A stretch of 64,000 bases of DNA from the NCBI GenBank assembly GCA_026929865.2, contig CM049416.1, positions 7,014,501-7,078,500 on the forward strand. Direction: 5' to 3'. Under the pieces are notes generated by a model. The model had not been told where the DNA came from. It saw only the letters and a list, made by a program, of their open reading frames with translations, and did no database searches. The stretch is from Hyperoplus lanceolatus (taxonomy: Eukaryota > Chordata > Actinopteri > Uranoscopiformes > Ammodytidae). The first letter of the stretch is position 1, and the number at the start of each line of letters is the position of its first letter. Of this stretch, positions 51,480 to 64,000 are shown piece after piece. The position numbers and the translations under genes were made by a program.

Positions 51480-53221
51480 GAGGCTGCTCTCTAAATATAA
51501 ACAGTATATGACATCATTATTTCTCTCCTCTTGCTCACTGATGCAAGCAGGCGTCAGGCTGAAGTTTATTCAACACATTTTCAGATACGTAGCTAATCAG
51601 ACTGAATCGTTACATACAGTAAATATCCATTTATAGCTCGTTCATCACACTTCCATTCATTCTGTCCACTCTGCATGTAGCTCAGCGCCCCAAGATGAAG
51701 TCAGTAGTTACCTAGGCTACGTTTGGATTTTAAACAGCGTTTCAAAACAGAACCTATCCATCTCCGTACATACATGCCTGAAGACGCAGATTTCATGACC
51801 ATTTACAGGCGTAAATATGAAGTAACTTGTAATGATGAGGATTGAAACATATTTAGCACATGTGTTCGTTTCAAATCCTGGACGTTGTCTTCTTCACAGC
51901 AACCGGATCCGATGAAAACACAGAGGAAAGCAGTTTCAGGTTAAGTGACAATGCTAGCTTGTTTGTCCTCTCCCCAATTTCCTGCCATATTGTGAAGCTC
52001 TGAAAAGTTGCTGCAAAGTGGTTTCAGGGCATAGTAAAGAGGGTACTGGGCAAAGAGGGCCCACTTGTCTATTACATCGTATCGTGGCTTTGTTGGAAAG
52101 GGAAACTGCATTAGGTGAGTTCAGCGACCAAAAAGGCACTCTATTCAGACAGTGGGGATGGATAAGGAAATCACTGTTTGGTATATAACAGCACATATGT
52201 TTGATCCCATACAGTTCTCATTGCCAGCAGGGTCTTTGCTCCTGGGTAGATGTGACACATGCACTACCAGGCACAAAGATGTGTGAATGCAACTTGCCAC
52301 ATGCCGATTGGCTCCAACAGTTCTCATCTCCCTCATCAATAGAATGTAGATGGGGCAGTCATTGACAAAACCAGAGGAGCAGGAGGTGATAGGCCACATC
52401 CTCCTCTTGTACAGCAATTACATTCAAGATGTGTCGACTCTTACATAACAACAAATTGACGTTAGGACTCATGAATGGCTAGAGTGCAGACAGCCTGGTA
52501 AGTCTTTTCTCAACTCCAATTAAATTACTGAGCAACTACTATAGCCCTGTTCTATAACAAACAAAACACAGTCAAAATAGAAAAAAATAAGGTGTAAATG
52601 CAACAGAATGAAATTAATTAATGACAAAACCAGCTGGTGCACAACTCTAAATTCACATTATGACAATAAACTCGTACAATAAAAGTTTTTCTGTACATCT
52701 ATGGTACATTGTTACGAAATTTGGAGATAATTTGAATCCTTATTTAGATATCATGTTACTCTTGGTTACTACTACTACTACTTGGTTACTCAGAAAGTGT
52801 TAGGCCTACCTGACAGCCGGGTACAAACAGGTCCAGAGCATCATTAGTCCAGAACGTTCACGTGCAGGAGCCTGGCTTCACTCGCCTCTTGCCAAGTCCT
52901 GGCCTGGCGCCCTCTACAGTTTCCTGGCAAAACACTATCCAGGCACACACAAATGCTAAAACAAATGATAAAAGTAATAATTACAATTTAAAAAAAGCAT
53001 AAATGTCCACATGATAGTGATAGTAGTAGGCCTATACCATGGATCGGAACGGAATGTTTTCCCTGCCAGTCTTTCTGATTTAAGCTAGCAATAGCTCACC
53101 TACTTCTGCTAAATGACAAGACAGAAAACTACTCCGCAAGGCTCACGTTGCTGATTTACAAAATTACGAACACACCCCCTCTGACTTAAGTAACATACAG
53201 TTATTTAACGTCCTCTACCAA
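51480..53221. other. Intergenic stretch
   Basis: No gene supported. About 51690-51900 and 52800-52960 are GC-richer and may be eroded elements, but no ends were found. Confidence 0.4.
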
Positions 53222-53229
53222 CTAAACCC

Positions 53230-53913
53230 TAGTGATGGGTCGGGCAACACCGATGCGTCGGCGCATGTGTCGAGCTCATAGAGCGAAGCCCCGTGTCGGT
53301 GCGCGTATCGCTTTAAGAAAGTCACGTGACGATACAGTTGCAGTATCGTTTGTCCATGCGGCTCGTTGGGCGCGCCAAACAGTGTTTGAAAGGAAGCGCA
53401 TCTGTGAACGGGATGCTTCTGTGCCAAAACAATCACGCATCATTTCAAACGAAAACCTTGTCTGCAAGCCATAATGGAGCCAGAGAGAAAAATAAAAGTT
53501 TCCGCCGTGCGGGACCATGATCTTTTATCCGCAAATAAGTTTTTATTTCCTTGTAATTTCATATGGTTCTTCCCAGTTCCCACTTGATCTATCAGAACTC
53601 AACACCCCAACTTGCACTACAATATCAAAGATATTCAAACTTTGATTAAGATATGAAATATTACAATATAAAATACAATAAGTTAAATTATATTATTGTA
53701 TAGCCTATCATGGTCATTAAATCAGTTGAGTCTGTCATTGGGTTGCCGGTAATGATTTTAAAGATCCAGCAGATGTCAGTATGGAGCAGCACAGTGACAC
53801 AGTACCGAGTCCGACCAGTAGCCTATATTATACTATCTATGGTACCGACACAGTATCAATACAGTTTGGTAATGTGTCGAAACGCTTCACGAGGCCTCAT
53901 CGACCCATCACTA
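53230..53913. mobile_element. hAT MITE, 684 bp, TSD CTAAACCC
   Basis: The ends are TAGTGATGGGTCG (53230) and CGACCCATCACTA (53913), a perfect 13-bp inverted repeat. The perfect 8-bp duplication CTAAACCC is at 53222-53229 and 53914-53921. The sub-terminal region carries repeated 'gtgtcg' and 'gatac/gtatc' words. No transposase. Overlapping frames on both strands at 53215-53520 are artefacts of this palindromic GC-rich region. Confidence 0.9.
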
Positions 53914-54179
53914 CTAAACCCCATTTTTTACTTTAGGCCTACCTTCTTTCTTTTTCTTTCTTTCTTTTAGAATGTTCATCTGCCTGTTTCCGGTTCTCTT
54001 TGATCCCGCCCATTATCATCTAAGCACGCGCTAGATCTCTGGGTCAACACCTCACTAACCATTAATCAATACAGACCTAGAACATTACAGATTCAAAGAC
54101 TGATCTGAACGAGGAACTTCTATTTCATGCTTTATGAAACTATTAAATAGGCTTTTAAAGTAGAATTTAATTAGTTTAA

Positions 54180-55465
54180 AGCAGCAACGAGTAACATTTA
54201 AATATCTTTTAAACAGCCTCATGTTTCCTCTCATAATCATAAATTACCTTTAACAGCAAACGAGACCATCAGTGCAAAGAAATACTTTTTTATATAGTTT
54301 TTATTACTGCATTTGATCTGGTCGTACACCCAGTCCGATTTTCGGTTCACTCTCTATGCTCTATGGTCACATATCCGTATTGGTCGCAGATTTCAGTGTG
54401 GCGCAGGAACGCGATTTGAGAAGCCTATGGCTCCAGGTGAGGGAAGGGGAGTGGGAGCCTTGTTTGAGACAGTTGTTTGTTCATGATGACTGATAACGGG
54501 GCTGAACCATCAAAGAAAAAAAAGAAAATGCAATGAAGAAAAGCTAAAAGGGAGAGTGATAGGCGGCCGGGAGGGCGTTGCCAAGCAACGTATACACAAT
54601 TTCATGCAGCGAACCTAGACTGCAGTGTTTACTCCTAAATGAATGAGCGGTAGCCTACTTAAACAAACTAAAACAAAGTTTACTTTGCCTCACCAGCATC
54701 ATCAGATGACCATTATTCATCTGAAATAGTCATTATTTACAACATAAACACATTACCTCATCGTGATCCATACTAACTAACTGCCATCTCTCGTTCATTC
54801 GCTTGGTGTGAGGACACGGACTCGTTCAGCTCCGTGAGAGGTGACAATGCATCAACTCATTGCAATCAGGTGTGTTTAGCACTTACTGCCATTAGTTGAT
54901 GCTGTGTCACCCATAGACTCACAGAGTCGAAAAGAGTCCGGTGCCCTCCACACTTTCAACACACGGACACGCACCATATTGCTTCCTGATTATTTGAATA
55001 TTGCACTCCCTGATTTTGTACCACCAAGGGTGAGGACCAACATGGGAAAGAATTCCTTTTGTTATACGGGTGCTGCACTGTGGAACAGGTTACCGGGAGC
55101 ACTCAAGGTGGTCGGGAGTTTGGGCAATTTTAAAAAGGCCCTAAAAAAATGGCTTATGCATAATTAGGCTTGCCTTAGTGGGGGTCATTGTTGTGTGTGT
55201 GATTTTTATGTATGTGTATATTTTGTGTACATGTTTTGTGTACAGGGACCACAATGGAAATAAGCCTTCGGGCTTTTTTGTGTCTATTCCTGGCTATTTT
55301 ATGTATTTTAATGTGTGATAGAATGCTGTTCATGTTTTCATATCAAAATGGTCAAATAAATTCATTCATTCATTCATTCAGCTAGAAAACAGCTTCACGA
55401 CAGCTGGCGTCGTTAAAATACTACCGCTTTTGTTCAAAGGTGTCGCCAACTTACTCGTAGTGGCT
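54180..55465. mobile_element. TTAA-flanked element, copy B, carrying a LINE 3' end
   Basis: The ends are AGCAGCAACGAGTAACA (54180) and TTACTCGTAGTGGCT (55465), with TTAA outside (54176-54179 and 55466-55469). It aligns with copy A (25794-26694) over most of its length, including the internal hairpin near 54810-54950. The size difference of 385 bp is accounted for by the LINE fragment at about 55000-55380. Confidence 0.76.
55000..55380 (+). mobile_element. 5'-truncated non-LTR retrotransposon 3' end with (ATTC)n tail
   Basis: Encodes the last ~50 residues of an ORF2 (VRTNMGKNSF, GAALWNRLPG, FKKALKKWL, stop at 55165-55167), the extreme C-terminal region seen in fish L2/CR1-type LINEs. A 3' UTR with 'agccttcgggctttttt' and an (ATTC)n tail at about 55357-55380 follow. 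It differs from LINE copies A and B, so it is another family. It interrupts TTAA element copy B. Confidence 0.72.
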
Positions 55466-55469
55466 TTAA

Positions 55470-58025
55470 TATAGCAAAAAGGTTATTAAAAACATTGTCC
55501 ATAGACTATAACTATATGCTAACTTCGTCAAGGGAAATGCATTTTGAAAAAAAATAACAATTAGCCTACGCTATACAAACGAAATATGTTAAATACTGAC
55601 AATAAGATTTTAATAGCTGGAGGAGATTTATTGTCCAACAGTAGCATACGTTTTCTGTTCTGTTATTCTTTTTCTTTTCGATATCCTTTAATAACGTGTG
55701 TACAAGATATTTAGTGACTTTCAGTGTTAATTTTTAATAAACCTAATGTTCGGGTTACATGATTTTCATTATCATCTGGATTTGCTCAGTGTCATGTGTG
55801 TCTTTCTGCTGTGGGTGCTTGAATTGTCTTCTGGACTTCTTGTCCAAACTGGTTCATTCTTTACCTTGGAAACAGAAGATGACAAAACAATCTAACTTTA
55901 TCTGGAGATGAAGATCATGTGATGTGGTCAAAAAACTCCAGAAGAACCTTAAATGGACCTTCTAAGAAAAATATGATTTTTTTATTCCATCTCACTGCTT
56001 CACTAGTTTGAATTGCCAGTGCAACAAGTTGCCAGCTGCAGCTATAAATAACTCGACTGTCCTTGAACTGAGAAGTGGCGTGTGTGTTTATACCCCACTA
56101 TTTGACTTCAAGTACTGTTTAGCACTGTGCTCAGCTGGATGAAAATATGCAGCAAACAGTCTTGGAAAAAGCATGTGTCTCCTAACATCTCTGGAGGGAC
56201 AAACCATCGTCTCCAGAGCGAAAATAATTCCCATATTCTTGCAGAGACTGATACCGATACATCCTGTTTAGATGTGCAACCATGTGGAAAATGAACTCTA
56301 CACTGATCTCGGCACACTCCTGTAAATAGCCATGGGAGAGTATTTTAAATGACAGGCTGATGAAAACACAGCAGATGACAGAGATGAGATAATAAAGATA
56401 AAAACAAGTGAATTAGGAGATGGAACTTATTTGGAAGCGCATGTCCTTGAGACCCCTTTGATGAAATGTATGAGGCAAAGCAGGAGGGGGGAGAAAAGAA
56501 AGGAAAGCATCAGAGTTCTATAGTAGTATAGAGGAAATGAAAGGCCTTGCACAGAGGGGTAACGTTCCTCTGTAAACAGGCCCACTCTCCAAGGCTCTTC
56601 TGTCCTCCTCAGCCCAATCTCTACAAACAACACATACTTCTTGCCTGAGTGGCCTGGCGATATACGCTGTGTGAGTTGAATTCCAGCAGTTTATTTATAC
56701 GCGATACAGTGCATCCGTTTTAGAAGAGGAAAATATAATTACTTGAAAATTCATCATCTGTCAGTTATGAAGTGCGCAGTCTGAAAGTGTTTGTATTCAT
56801 AAGCTTTGTTCTTTTTTACTAACAGTACTTGTCATATTTTACTGAATGATATTTAATATATGAAAAATAATTTTTTAAAGCTTTTATACACCAATCAATA
56901 GGCAGATAAAAGCTCTACTTGTTTGAAAAATGGCAATATTTCAATGAAAACATCTATATTGTACCTTTTAATTAACCTGAATGGTTATGAAGCAGATATA
57001 GAAGACAAAAATGTAAAAAACATTATCCAGGGTTATTCATGATCCAAAGAGGATGATTAGATAACTGCTTCCTTTATACAGTAGCCTATATTTGAATGTT
57101 TCCCCAAGTACCTGGAGAGAAAAAATACTCTGAGATTGCTTAAATCTGAATTTTATTTAAGAAAAGCTGAAACCCATGCAAATATTCGCCTACTATGTAT
57201 ACTTCGCCTGTATGTTTCAAACTTTACTCTTCATATGTGTTGAATTGAGAGTGTCTGTAGCCAACATGTCACCACAAAATAAGCCATTCACACTTCAAAC
57301 ACTGTATGACCTTTTTATTGAAGTGAGGCAGAACTGATAGGTTCAATTATTTATTAGCAAAAATAATATAAAAAGCTCGCATGACGATTAGGCGGCCAAG
57401 GGTCAAAACCAGACAAGCAGTCCAAAAATAGGCAAAATAAACCAAACAAGGACTGATTTGAGTACAGGGCAGATGGGAGTGGCAGGTGAAACAGAATGAG
57501 GAGGAATCCACACAATTGATTTCCTTAAAATGTGGAAATAAGTAATCTATGCCTTTAATGACATACTGTATTTTGTGTACTTGTCGTTAATATTCTAAAA
57601 CATTATGGCATGATGATGACTGATGGACTTTCCCAATATGCTATGGAATATAGTCCAATGGAAGTGTGTAGTGTAGTATACAAACCATTTATGGTCAGAT
57701 ACTGCGTTACACAAGCCATTCATTTTATAGAGAAGCAGCAGCTTGGAAATACATTACTTGTAAGGTATGTTACATGATCAACAAAAAATATGGAAATCTC
57801 CTTCCAAAGAGCCATGCAATGTGCTGTTAAAGGTCGTGTTTTTAAAACAAATTAAAAACTCATGGTGGCACCTGGCCATGCACAGTTTAGGATTTATGTA
57901 TAGTGACCTTTTAAGGCATCCACCTTTTGTCGAGCAAGTGCCAAGGATATTAATGGAAATCATATAAATAAATGAAACCAAAGCCACATACGACTACACA
58001 GCGAAAGTGAGAAAAAAAGTTTAAG
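55470..58025. other. Intergenic stretch
   Basis: AT-rich. No gene, RNA or element border recognised. Confidence 0.45.
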
Positions 58026-58066
58026 GTGTGAGTGTGTGTGTGTGTGTGTGGGTGTGTGTGTGTGTG
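58026..58066. repeat. Interrupted (TG)n microsatellite
   Basis: About 20 TG units with two interruptions. Confidence 0.95.
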
Positions 58067-58228
58067 AGCGAGTGTGCGTCAGTGTGTTTCTGTTTGTGTC
58101 GACTGACTCTTTAAAAAAAGTCCAACCCCTCTGCTTCTGACAGCTCTCTGTTTTTTTACCTGTGCATAAACCTTGGCCTGCATGATGCCTGGGTTCAACA
58201 TCCTGTTGGAACAGGAAATAGATGTGTC

Positions 58229-58230
<2 letters not shown>

Positions 58231-58290
<60 letters not shown>
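58231..58290. repeat. (GT)30 microsatellite
   Basis: Uninterrupted GT repeat. Long Cys-Val or His-Thr open frames over it are artefacts. Confidence 0.97.
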
Positions 58291-58293
<3 letters not shown>

Positions 58294-61200
58294 TGAATGG
58301 GTGAATGAAAGTCATGTAGTGTATTTATGTAGTTTACAGTTTGCTAGTCTCCTAATCTCTTACATACTCTGTACATGGAAACATGACAGCAGCAGACATA
58401 TGACAAACTGTGGAACTGTTGATTTCCATCTCCCCAACTCTCTCTTCTCTTATCGTGCTCTATGAAGCATTGCAGTTGCCATGACGACCAATGTCTTTCC
58501 TTGTTTTAAAAACCCTCACTATGGTGACCAAGACGTAGTTGTACTGAGAGACGGTTTGAGAGAGGTGGGTTATCAGACACATACACGCATTCGCGCAAGT
58601 ATGCTAATGCAGTACACTATAGCCTACATGCACACAAAGCCACCCACGCATTGCTTGAATGAATGATACGATGAAACCTCTGATGCATGCTGAGACCTTC
58701 AGGGTCTGGCAAATAAATTAGGATGAATGCAATTGAGAAATAAATAAATAAAGAGACAACACTCCACTTTAAAATCAATGCTCCCTTTACAGAGGACCTT
58801 ATAACTCGTACCAGCAGCATGGCAATGAAACATCAGCTTGAGATGGATGGAACTCCAACACTGTAAAACAATTCAGTCTGATTCTATTCCCCTATTCTAA
58901 AACTTCTGTAGGCCTACTACTACACTAGGCCTACCCATAATCCACACAATGGAATTGTTTTTTCCCTAAACTACGTCACACAGGTGGTGGCCTGGTGCCT
59001 ACAGCAGTGTCAGTGTATCGCAGTGAATTATAACCTTGAGTGTGTTCTATTTTTAATTTTTCTTTTTCCATTTGGAAAAGCACATGTCCTTGTTGCTAAG
59101 CAACATCTTGTTTCATCTTTACTGTTCACATTCACCTGGGCAAGGACCTCAAGTCCAACTCTGATATGGAAATCCTGATGAGGAAAATAGTTCAAGACAC
59201 ATTAAAGCCTTGTTTGCTGAATACACCAACCTGTTATTCTGCAAGTCAATTTCCTGGTAAAACACCAAACAGCAGGATTCCAGACAGACTTGCTGTTGGA
59301 TCGACTATAATAGCAATGACTTCCTTTCCATTAAGTGTAATGTGTGTAATTGGTCCCATACTGTTAACTGAAAAACATTATGAAGCCAACACATTACAGA
59401 TAATGTCCACAGTTAATAGGTGGAAAGAGGATGGATAGGAAGAAGGATGGGCTGTCTTTATAGGAGGACAACGCCCCCTTCTGGTTTAACTAATTCACCA
59501 GGAATGTGTAAGCACCCAATACAATTCTACTCCAAACAGCTTCAAGGTGTGATGTATAAAGTAAAGACACAAAATGAGAATAAATGATTTCCCTTTTTCA
59601 GAGCAAATGCAAATACACAATTCAGAGTGTTGTGAAGATGGACTATCAGTGTGTTTACAGTCTCCAGGCAGGCAGGAGCCTGTGGCAGATGAGCGATTTG
59701 GACATTCCACCTTAAGAATGCAAGAAATCACACAGGCAGATTACAATCGGGCAGCCAGTGGCTTGGTATGCAACATGGGTCTTAGAGTGGGAAACAAACG
59801 TGAAGCAGAGGGGAAAGTGTGAGGCTGTTTGAGGGTGTCACAGTGGGTCAGGAGTCGACTGAGCTGGGGGTTTCGAATGACAATAACAAAACCTGAATAC
59901 CAAAAACAGAGTTGCATCGCTAATAAAGGATAGCTGTAGGCCTAGAGTAAATAAACTTTATTAGATTAATTCTAAGTGAGCATGATCGTAAACGCATAAT
60001 CGGCGGGTGAATCAGCTGCTGTTGAATGTAGTCAGGGTGGTCCACTCTGCAGCCCAAGCCTCCCATACTGTAAAGGCTCTGGTGGCTTTAGTCTTAACAA
60101 AACAGTCTTTTATTAAACCTGTCGTCGCTGCCGCAAAGGCCAGCTTTAATTCACTGACTTGTTTACAGTTAAAAGCACTTCACTTCAGATTAACTGGGAT
60201 GGTTTACAAAAACATTACGAGCATATCTTGTCTTCCCTTTGTATGACACCCTCCCAACAATATCAGAAAATGATATTCATATTGTGTAAATGACTTAATA
60301 TTTGGGCTTATTCATTTATTATTTCAGGGAGGCTTTGACTGAAAATAAGAGGCAGAAATGTGCAGTTGCTTGCCAAATCAGAACGGTTGGCCTAGTGTGG
60401 AGTTTTTGCACTTTGATTTAAAGAAAGGGCCTTTCATTGGTTAAGTGCTTTGTATTTATCAGTCCTAGAATGCAGCATACACCTGTTTGGCATCATTAGG
60501 GTTTTTTAATTTTCTTATTAACAGAGGAATACAATTTTCTTTCAAGTCAAGTTTGTGTGCACTCTTACCAAATTCCCACAGCCATTGCTAATCTTATCAG
60601 CTACTCTAGATAAAATATTCAAGCCCACACAACATAGAAGTTTAATTGGGTTATCCACATGTAAGGCACAGACTGCGAAAGGCTCAGCATTGTAATTAAA
60701 TTCTGGTTCATGAAGACAGGCTGGTGTCTATGGGAACACAGTACATACTGTAGATACACAGTGTATGTATTGGTTGAAAAGTGCATACTGTTAATGTGCT
60801 GTATCTCTTAGTTTAAGAATTTTGTGCTGATGTCCTGAGAAATTCAGCTAAAATGTATGATTTCTCAATATTAGAGAAATATTATTCCCAATAGCACTTT
60901 AATCCTTTAAAAATATGTAATCGAATGACCTACAGTATCCAATAATCTTTTAAAATAACCATTTATGTAAACATTCAATGCCATCAAATATATTAGGTGT
61001 AAGTCTAAGATGATAAATATATTATTGTTAACTATTCCATATTAATTGTCAACTTTGTTTACCACCAAAAAGTCTGATTATTTCGGCTTGAAAACTGTTG
61101 ACAAATGATGATGTTTAAAGTTAATGCTACCTGGTAGAAATCATCTACAATCACCAATTTATTGAAAGAAACGAAAACATTTTCCCATAATACGGTGTAA

Positions 61201-64000
61201 ACTAATTCTGTTTTACAACATTTTCAGTTTCAGTTTCTCAGGCACATTCAGACATGAAAGAAATCTCAGAAATACCTAGTTGATAAAGACATTGTTTGAG
61301 GGGTAATAATTTGAGAGTGTGTGTGCCTATTGAGTCATATTCATGACTCAATATGTTTCATATTACCTCTTCAACAATAGTGCTTCACACAATTAATATA
61401 AAAAGCTTGACTTAAAGTGGGCAGCTGATGAAAGGCAGCACTGGACCGGTCCAGCATGTTTCCCTTTCTTTGGCCTCATTCTGCAGCGTTTAACAGCCGC
61501 AAGATTCATGCCAAGACGAATAAAATACAGTAGTAATCCAAGATGAAGGGCTTCGGGATTATCACCGCATATTCTGAAAGTTGCGTGTTTCGAACAGCAC
61601 TTTCTAAAAGTCGAGTACCAGCCAGGACTTCTGCTACAGTGACCATAAATGGAGAAAAACATTCAAATCCTCGCATGTGGAGCTCCGCGGATGACTGTTA
61701 GAAACTGGAATGCACAGCCATAGGTATAATAAAAGTTGTAACCTTTAATAACAGAAATCTTGATTTTCAGACAAAAGAACAAATATACAGAAAGCAAAAA
61801 ATAATCTTAACACTAATAAAATACAGGAACACATGAGATGCATCGCACTTCTCACAGATAGGCAGCCAGACATTAAGATCACATTAACGACCAAATTTAC
61901 ACACCTGAGGCACACAGGAGGGGTTGGTTTTTCATGCCACATGTACACCAATATACAGAACATTAATACACTTAAAGTACCATACAATACCATTCACCAT
62001 TCAGCAGAGAGGAAGGGACACAGTGGACTGAAAGATCGGCAAATAAACCAGTGCAATGACATTACATCTCTCGTTTACAAACGGCATATTTAGAGTGGAC
62101 TTGAATCTCCTCGCAGTATTAGCTGTACTTAATGGCAAGTCTTGGTGGCTGCATATTCAGTTCGGTGTGAGGTTATGCATCGGTTCAGCACAACTCAAAT
62201 TGAGCCTTTGACTCAAAATATATGTTAAAAACAGTATTGCCTTTTCTTCAAATTATATGTCATGTTTAACTGAAATCCCACGATCAAAGGAAAGATGAGG
62301 GGTGAAGTGACGCGACTTGAGCAAGAACCCTGACACACTGTTAAAAAACGTGTATGCCGCATCTGTGACATCAACGACAGATTTTCAAAGATACCCTTTG
62401 ATAGGAGTTCATTTCAATGAAACATATCTTTCTTTAAGCCTCATTATGTTCTCGATGCTAAACATTCCTTTCAAATGTGTTCATCTAATGTCAACTGCAT
62501 GGTGGCAACAATAAAGATAGGAAAAAGGGCTACTACCAAGGCAGGATCAAGTAGCCAAAGATACCTGGGGCCAAAATGAGCTTTTGGACCCAATTAGCCT
62601 CTTGTATGTATTATTATCCAGACAGGCATAGGTATAAAATAAGCTCAAACTACTTTAAAAATCAAAATGAGTAAAATGAAAATAGGTTGAAGTCATGCTT
62701 TCTTTTCATCAGTTAAAGAAAATGCAGACTATAGCTCAAGAAAATAATTTAATCGAATTGAGTTCAATTGAGCCAAATGACCACAATCCAGACCGTGTTG
62801 CCAGGGGCCCTTTGGAGGCAGTTCCCTCCAGAAACAAAAAGTTAATTATATTATAGTTCCCTTAAAGTATAGTGGTTTTACATGCAAGGCACACCACGTC
62901 TCCACCCAGCTGCATACAGTATGCTTAGCTAAGGCAGGAAATTGAGACTATGACTTTCCTCAGGTTGATGATGTCACAGACACTACTTTGTTGTTTTTCC
63001 ACAGTTTCAAAGTAGTTTGTCGGACAGAGTGGAAACACTGCTCATTTCACAAGGTCTGTTTTCAGTACTATCATTCTGTAGTACTCTATATAGAAAACTG
63101 CTGAACGTGAGGTAGTAAACACAACAGCTCAATTCAAAGTAGGCTTAAATAACTGAATGAGAGACTTGATATGGCCCACATATAAGAAGCAAAAAGCAAA
63201 TAAGTATATATAAATATACTTACGGCATTTACCACAACTTCGCATCTTTAAACACAGATTGTGATAAACTGCTAAATATGACATCTTAGTTAATCTTTTA
63301 TCATTTGACAGAATTCCTAATAGCACATAATGTATGTATTTCTCTTGATTTAAACTGAAACAATTGAAACCAGTGACTGCTCTGTGCGTCTGCAGGGCAG
63401 AACAGGCCTCCTAATGCCTTTAAAGTTAAAGGACACAGTGATTTAAGTTAAAGTCTGTTCATCAGTAACGGCACAGCCATTATTGCATGGCACATAAGGG
63501 ATTATACATCCTCATGGTTCAGTTATGGCTTATCACACTCTGTAGTACATACTGAGTGGTAGGCTTATTACAATAAAGACATAACAACATGACCTTAACC
63601 TTCGAGAGGTTGCGCAATGAAATGCTAATTTGGTCCATTTTGACACAGTGCCAAAGGTTATTAAAAACAAAACACTGCAACAACTCTATGAATAAAGCTG
63701 ACAGCAAAAAAAAACACATTGTTGGCAGACTTCAATGGCAAGAGCAAAATATTACTAGTACAGGCTACTGTTAGGAGGTTAGCCGGATAATTGAGCAATC
63801 ACACAAAGTGATCCTCTATATTAGATTTGGGGATGTTTATAAATCATCAATAAATAAACAGTTGATAAAAGAACAATTCTGCACTTATTTCCATGTCTTG
63901 TATGTGTATCATCTTGTGTGTGAGGATACTAACTTTCTGTAGGTCAAGTAGAGAGGCAGCCTCTTCAGCCAACCTATGGCGCTAACATTAGCTTAATTAG
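58291..64000. other. Intergenic stretch to the right edge
   Basis: About 5.7 kb without a gene that I can support. I looked for exons of genes that neighbour RERG in mammals (for example PDE6H) and saw none. Frames of 60-90 codons here (for example 59574-59822 and 61393-61662) lack recognisable domains and splice context. Confidence 0.45.

Overview
This is a window of teleost fish nuclear DNA, probably from a percomorph-type ray-finned fish. It has widely spaced exons with GT/AG borders, long (CA)n microsatellites, tRNA-derived SINEs, L2/CR1-like LINEs and many non-autonomous DNA transposons (hAT, PIF/Harbinger, Tc1, Mutator-like). There are no bacterial features, operons or CRISPR arrays.

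The one host gene I can support is rerg (Ras-like, estrogen-regulated, growth inhibitor), on the + strand. Three coding exons are visible: 27543-27599, 37653-37726 and 41476-41886 (stop TAG). They join in frame with correct splice borders and encode all of the small GTPase except roughly its first 20 residues. That first coding exon, with the P-loop glycines, was not found and is probably left of the window. The introns are about 10.1 kb and 3.7 kb. Everything left of 27543 is therefore probably rerg intron, and everything right of about 42.2 kb is 3' flank with no second gene that I recognise.

The rest is a layered transposon landscape whose borders can often be read from target-site duplications (TSDs). 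0-8 kb: the end of a hAT-like element, a SINE, a 3.0 kb hAT-like element (TSD GAGTCAGC) that has swallowed two Tc1 copies facing each other, and a 5'-truncated LINE beside a (CA)59 tract. 11.2-14.5 kb: a three-level nest (hAT-like element, a long-hairpin foldback element, a further insertion). 16.3-19.4, 29.4-31.4 and 32.6-35.3 kb: three copies of one hAT-like family. The first carries a Mutator-like element with ~385-bp inverted arms and a 9-bp TSD. The second carries a SINE and the third a TA-flanked element. 21.9-23.1 kb: a hAT-like element with a perfect 8-bp TSD. 25.8-26.7 and 54.2-55.5 kb: two members of a TTAA-flanked family, the second with a LINE 3' end inside. 38.6-39.7 kb: inverted arrays of a short motif around a Harbinger-like MITE. 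42.8-44.1 kb: a Harbinger-like element with perfect 25-bp ends. 46.8-51.5 kb: a nearly complete L2/CR1-like LINE (esterase ORF1, then endonuclease and reverse transcriptase) interrupted by a 414-bp MITE. 53.2-53.9 kb: a hAT MITE with TSD CTAAACCC.

The most unusual points are these. The Mutator-like element carries about 300 bp also found inside the unrelated Harbinger-like element 26 kb away, a Pack-MULE-like arrangement. The hairpin foldback element has a 6-bp TSD and fits no superfamily I can name. The hAT-like trio shows 6-bp rather than 8-bp duplications. Two members of the trio lie inverted in one rerg intron and could form long double-stranded RNA. No transposase in the window looks intact. 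The LINE reverse transcriptase frames are the best preserved mobile coding sequence.
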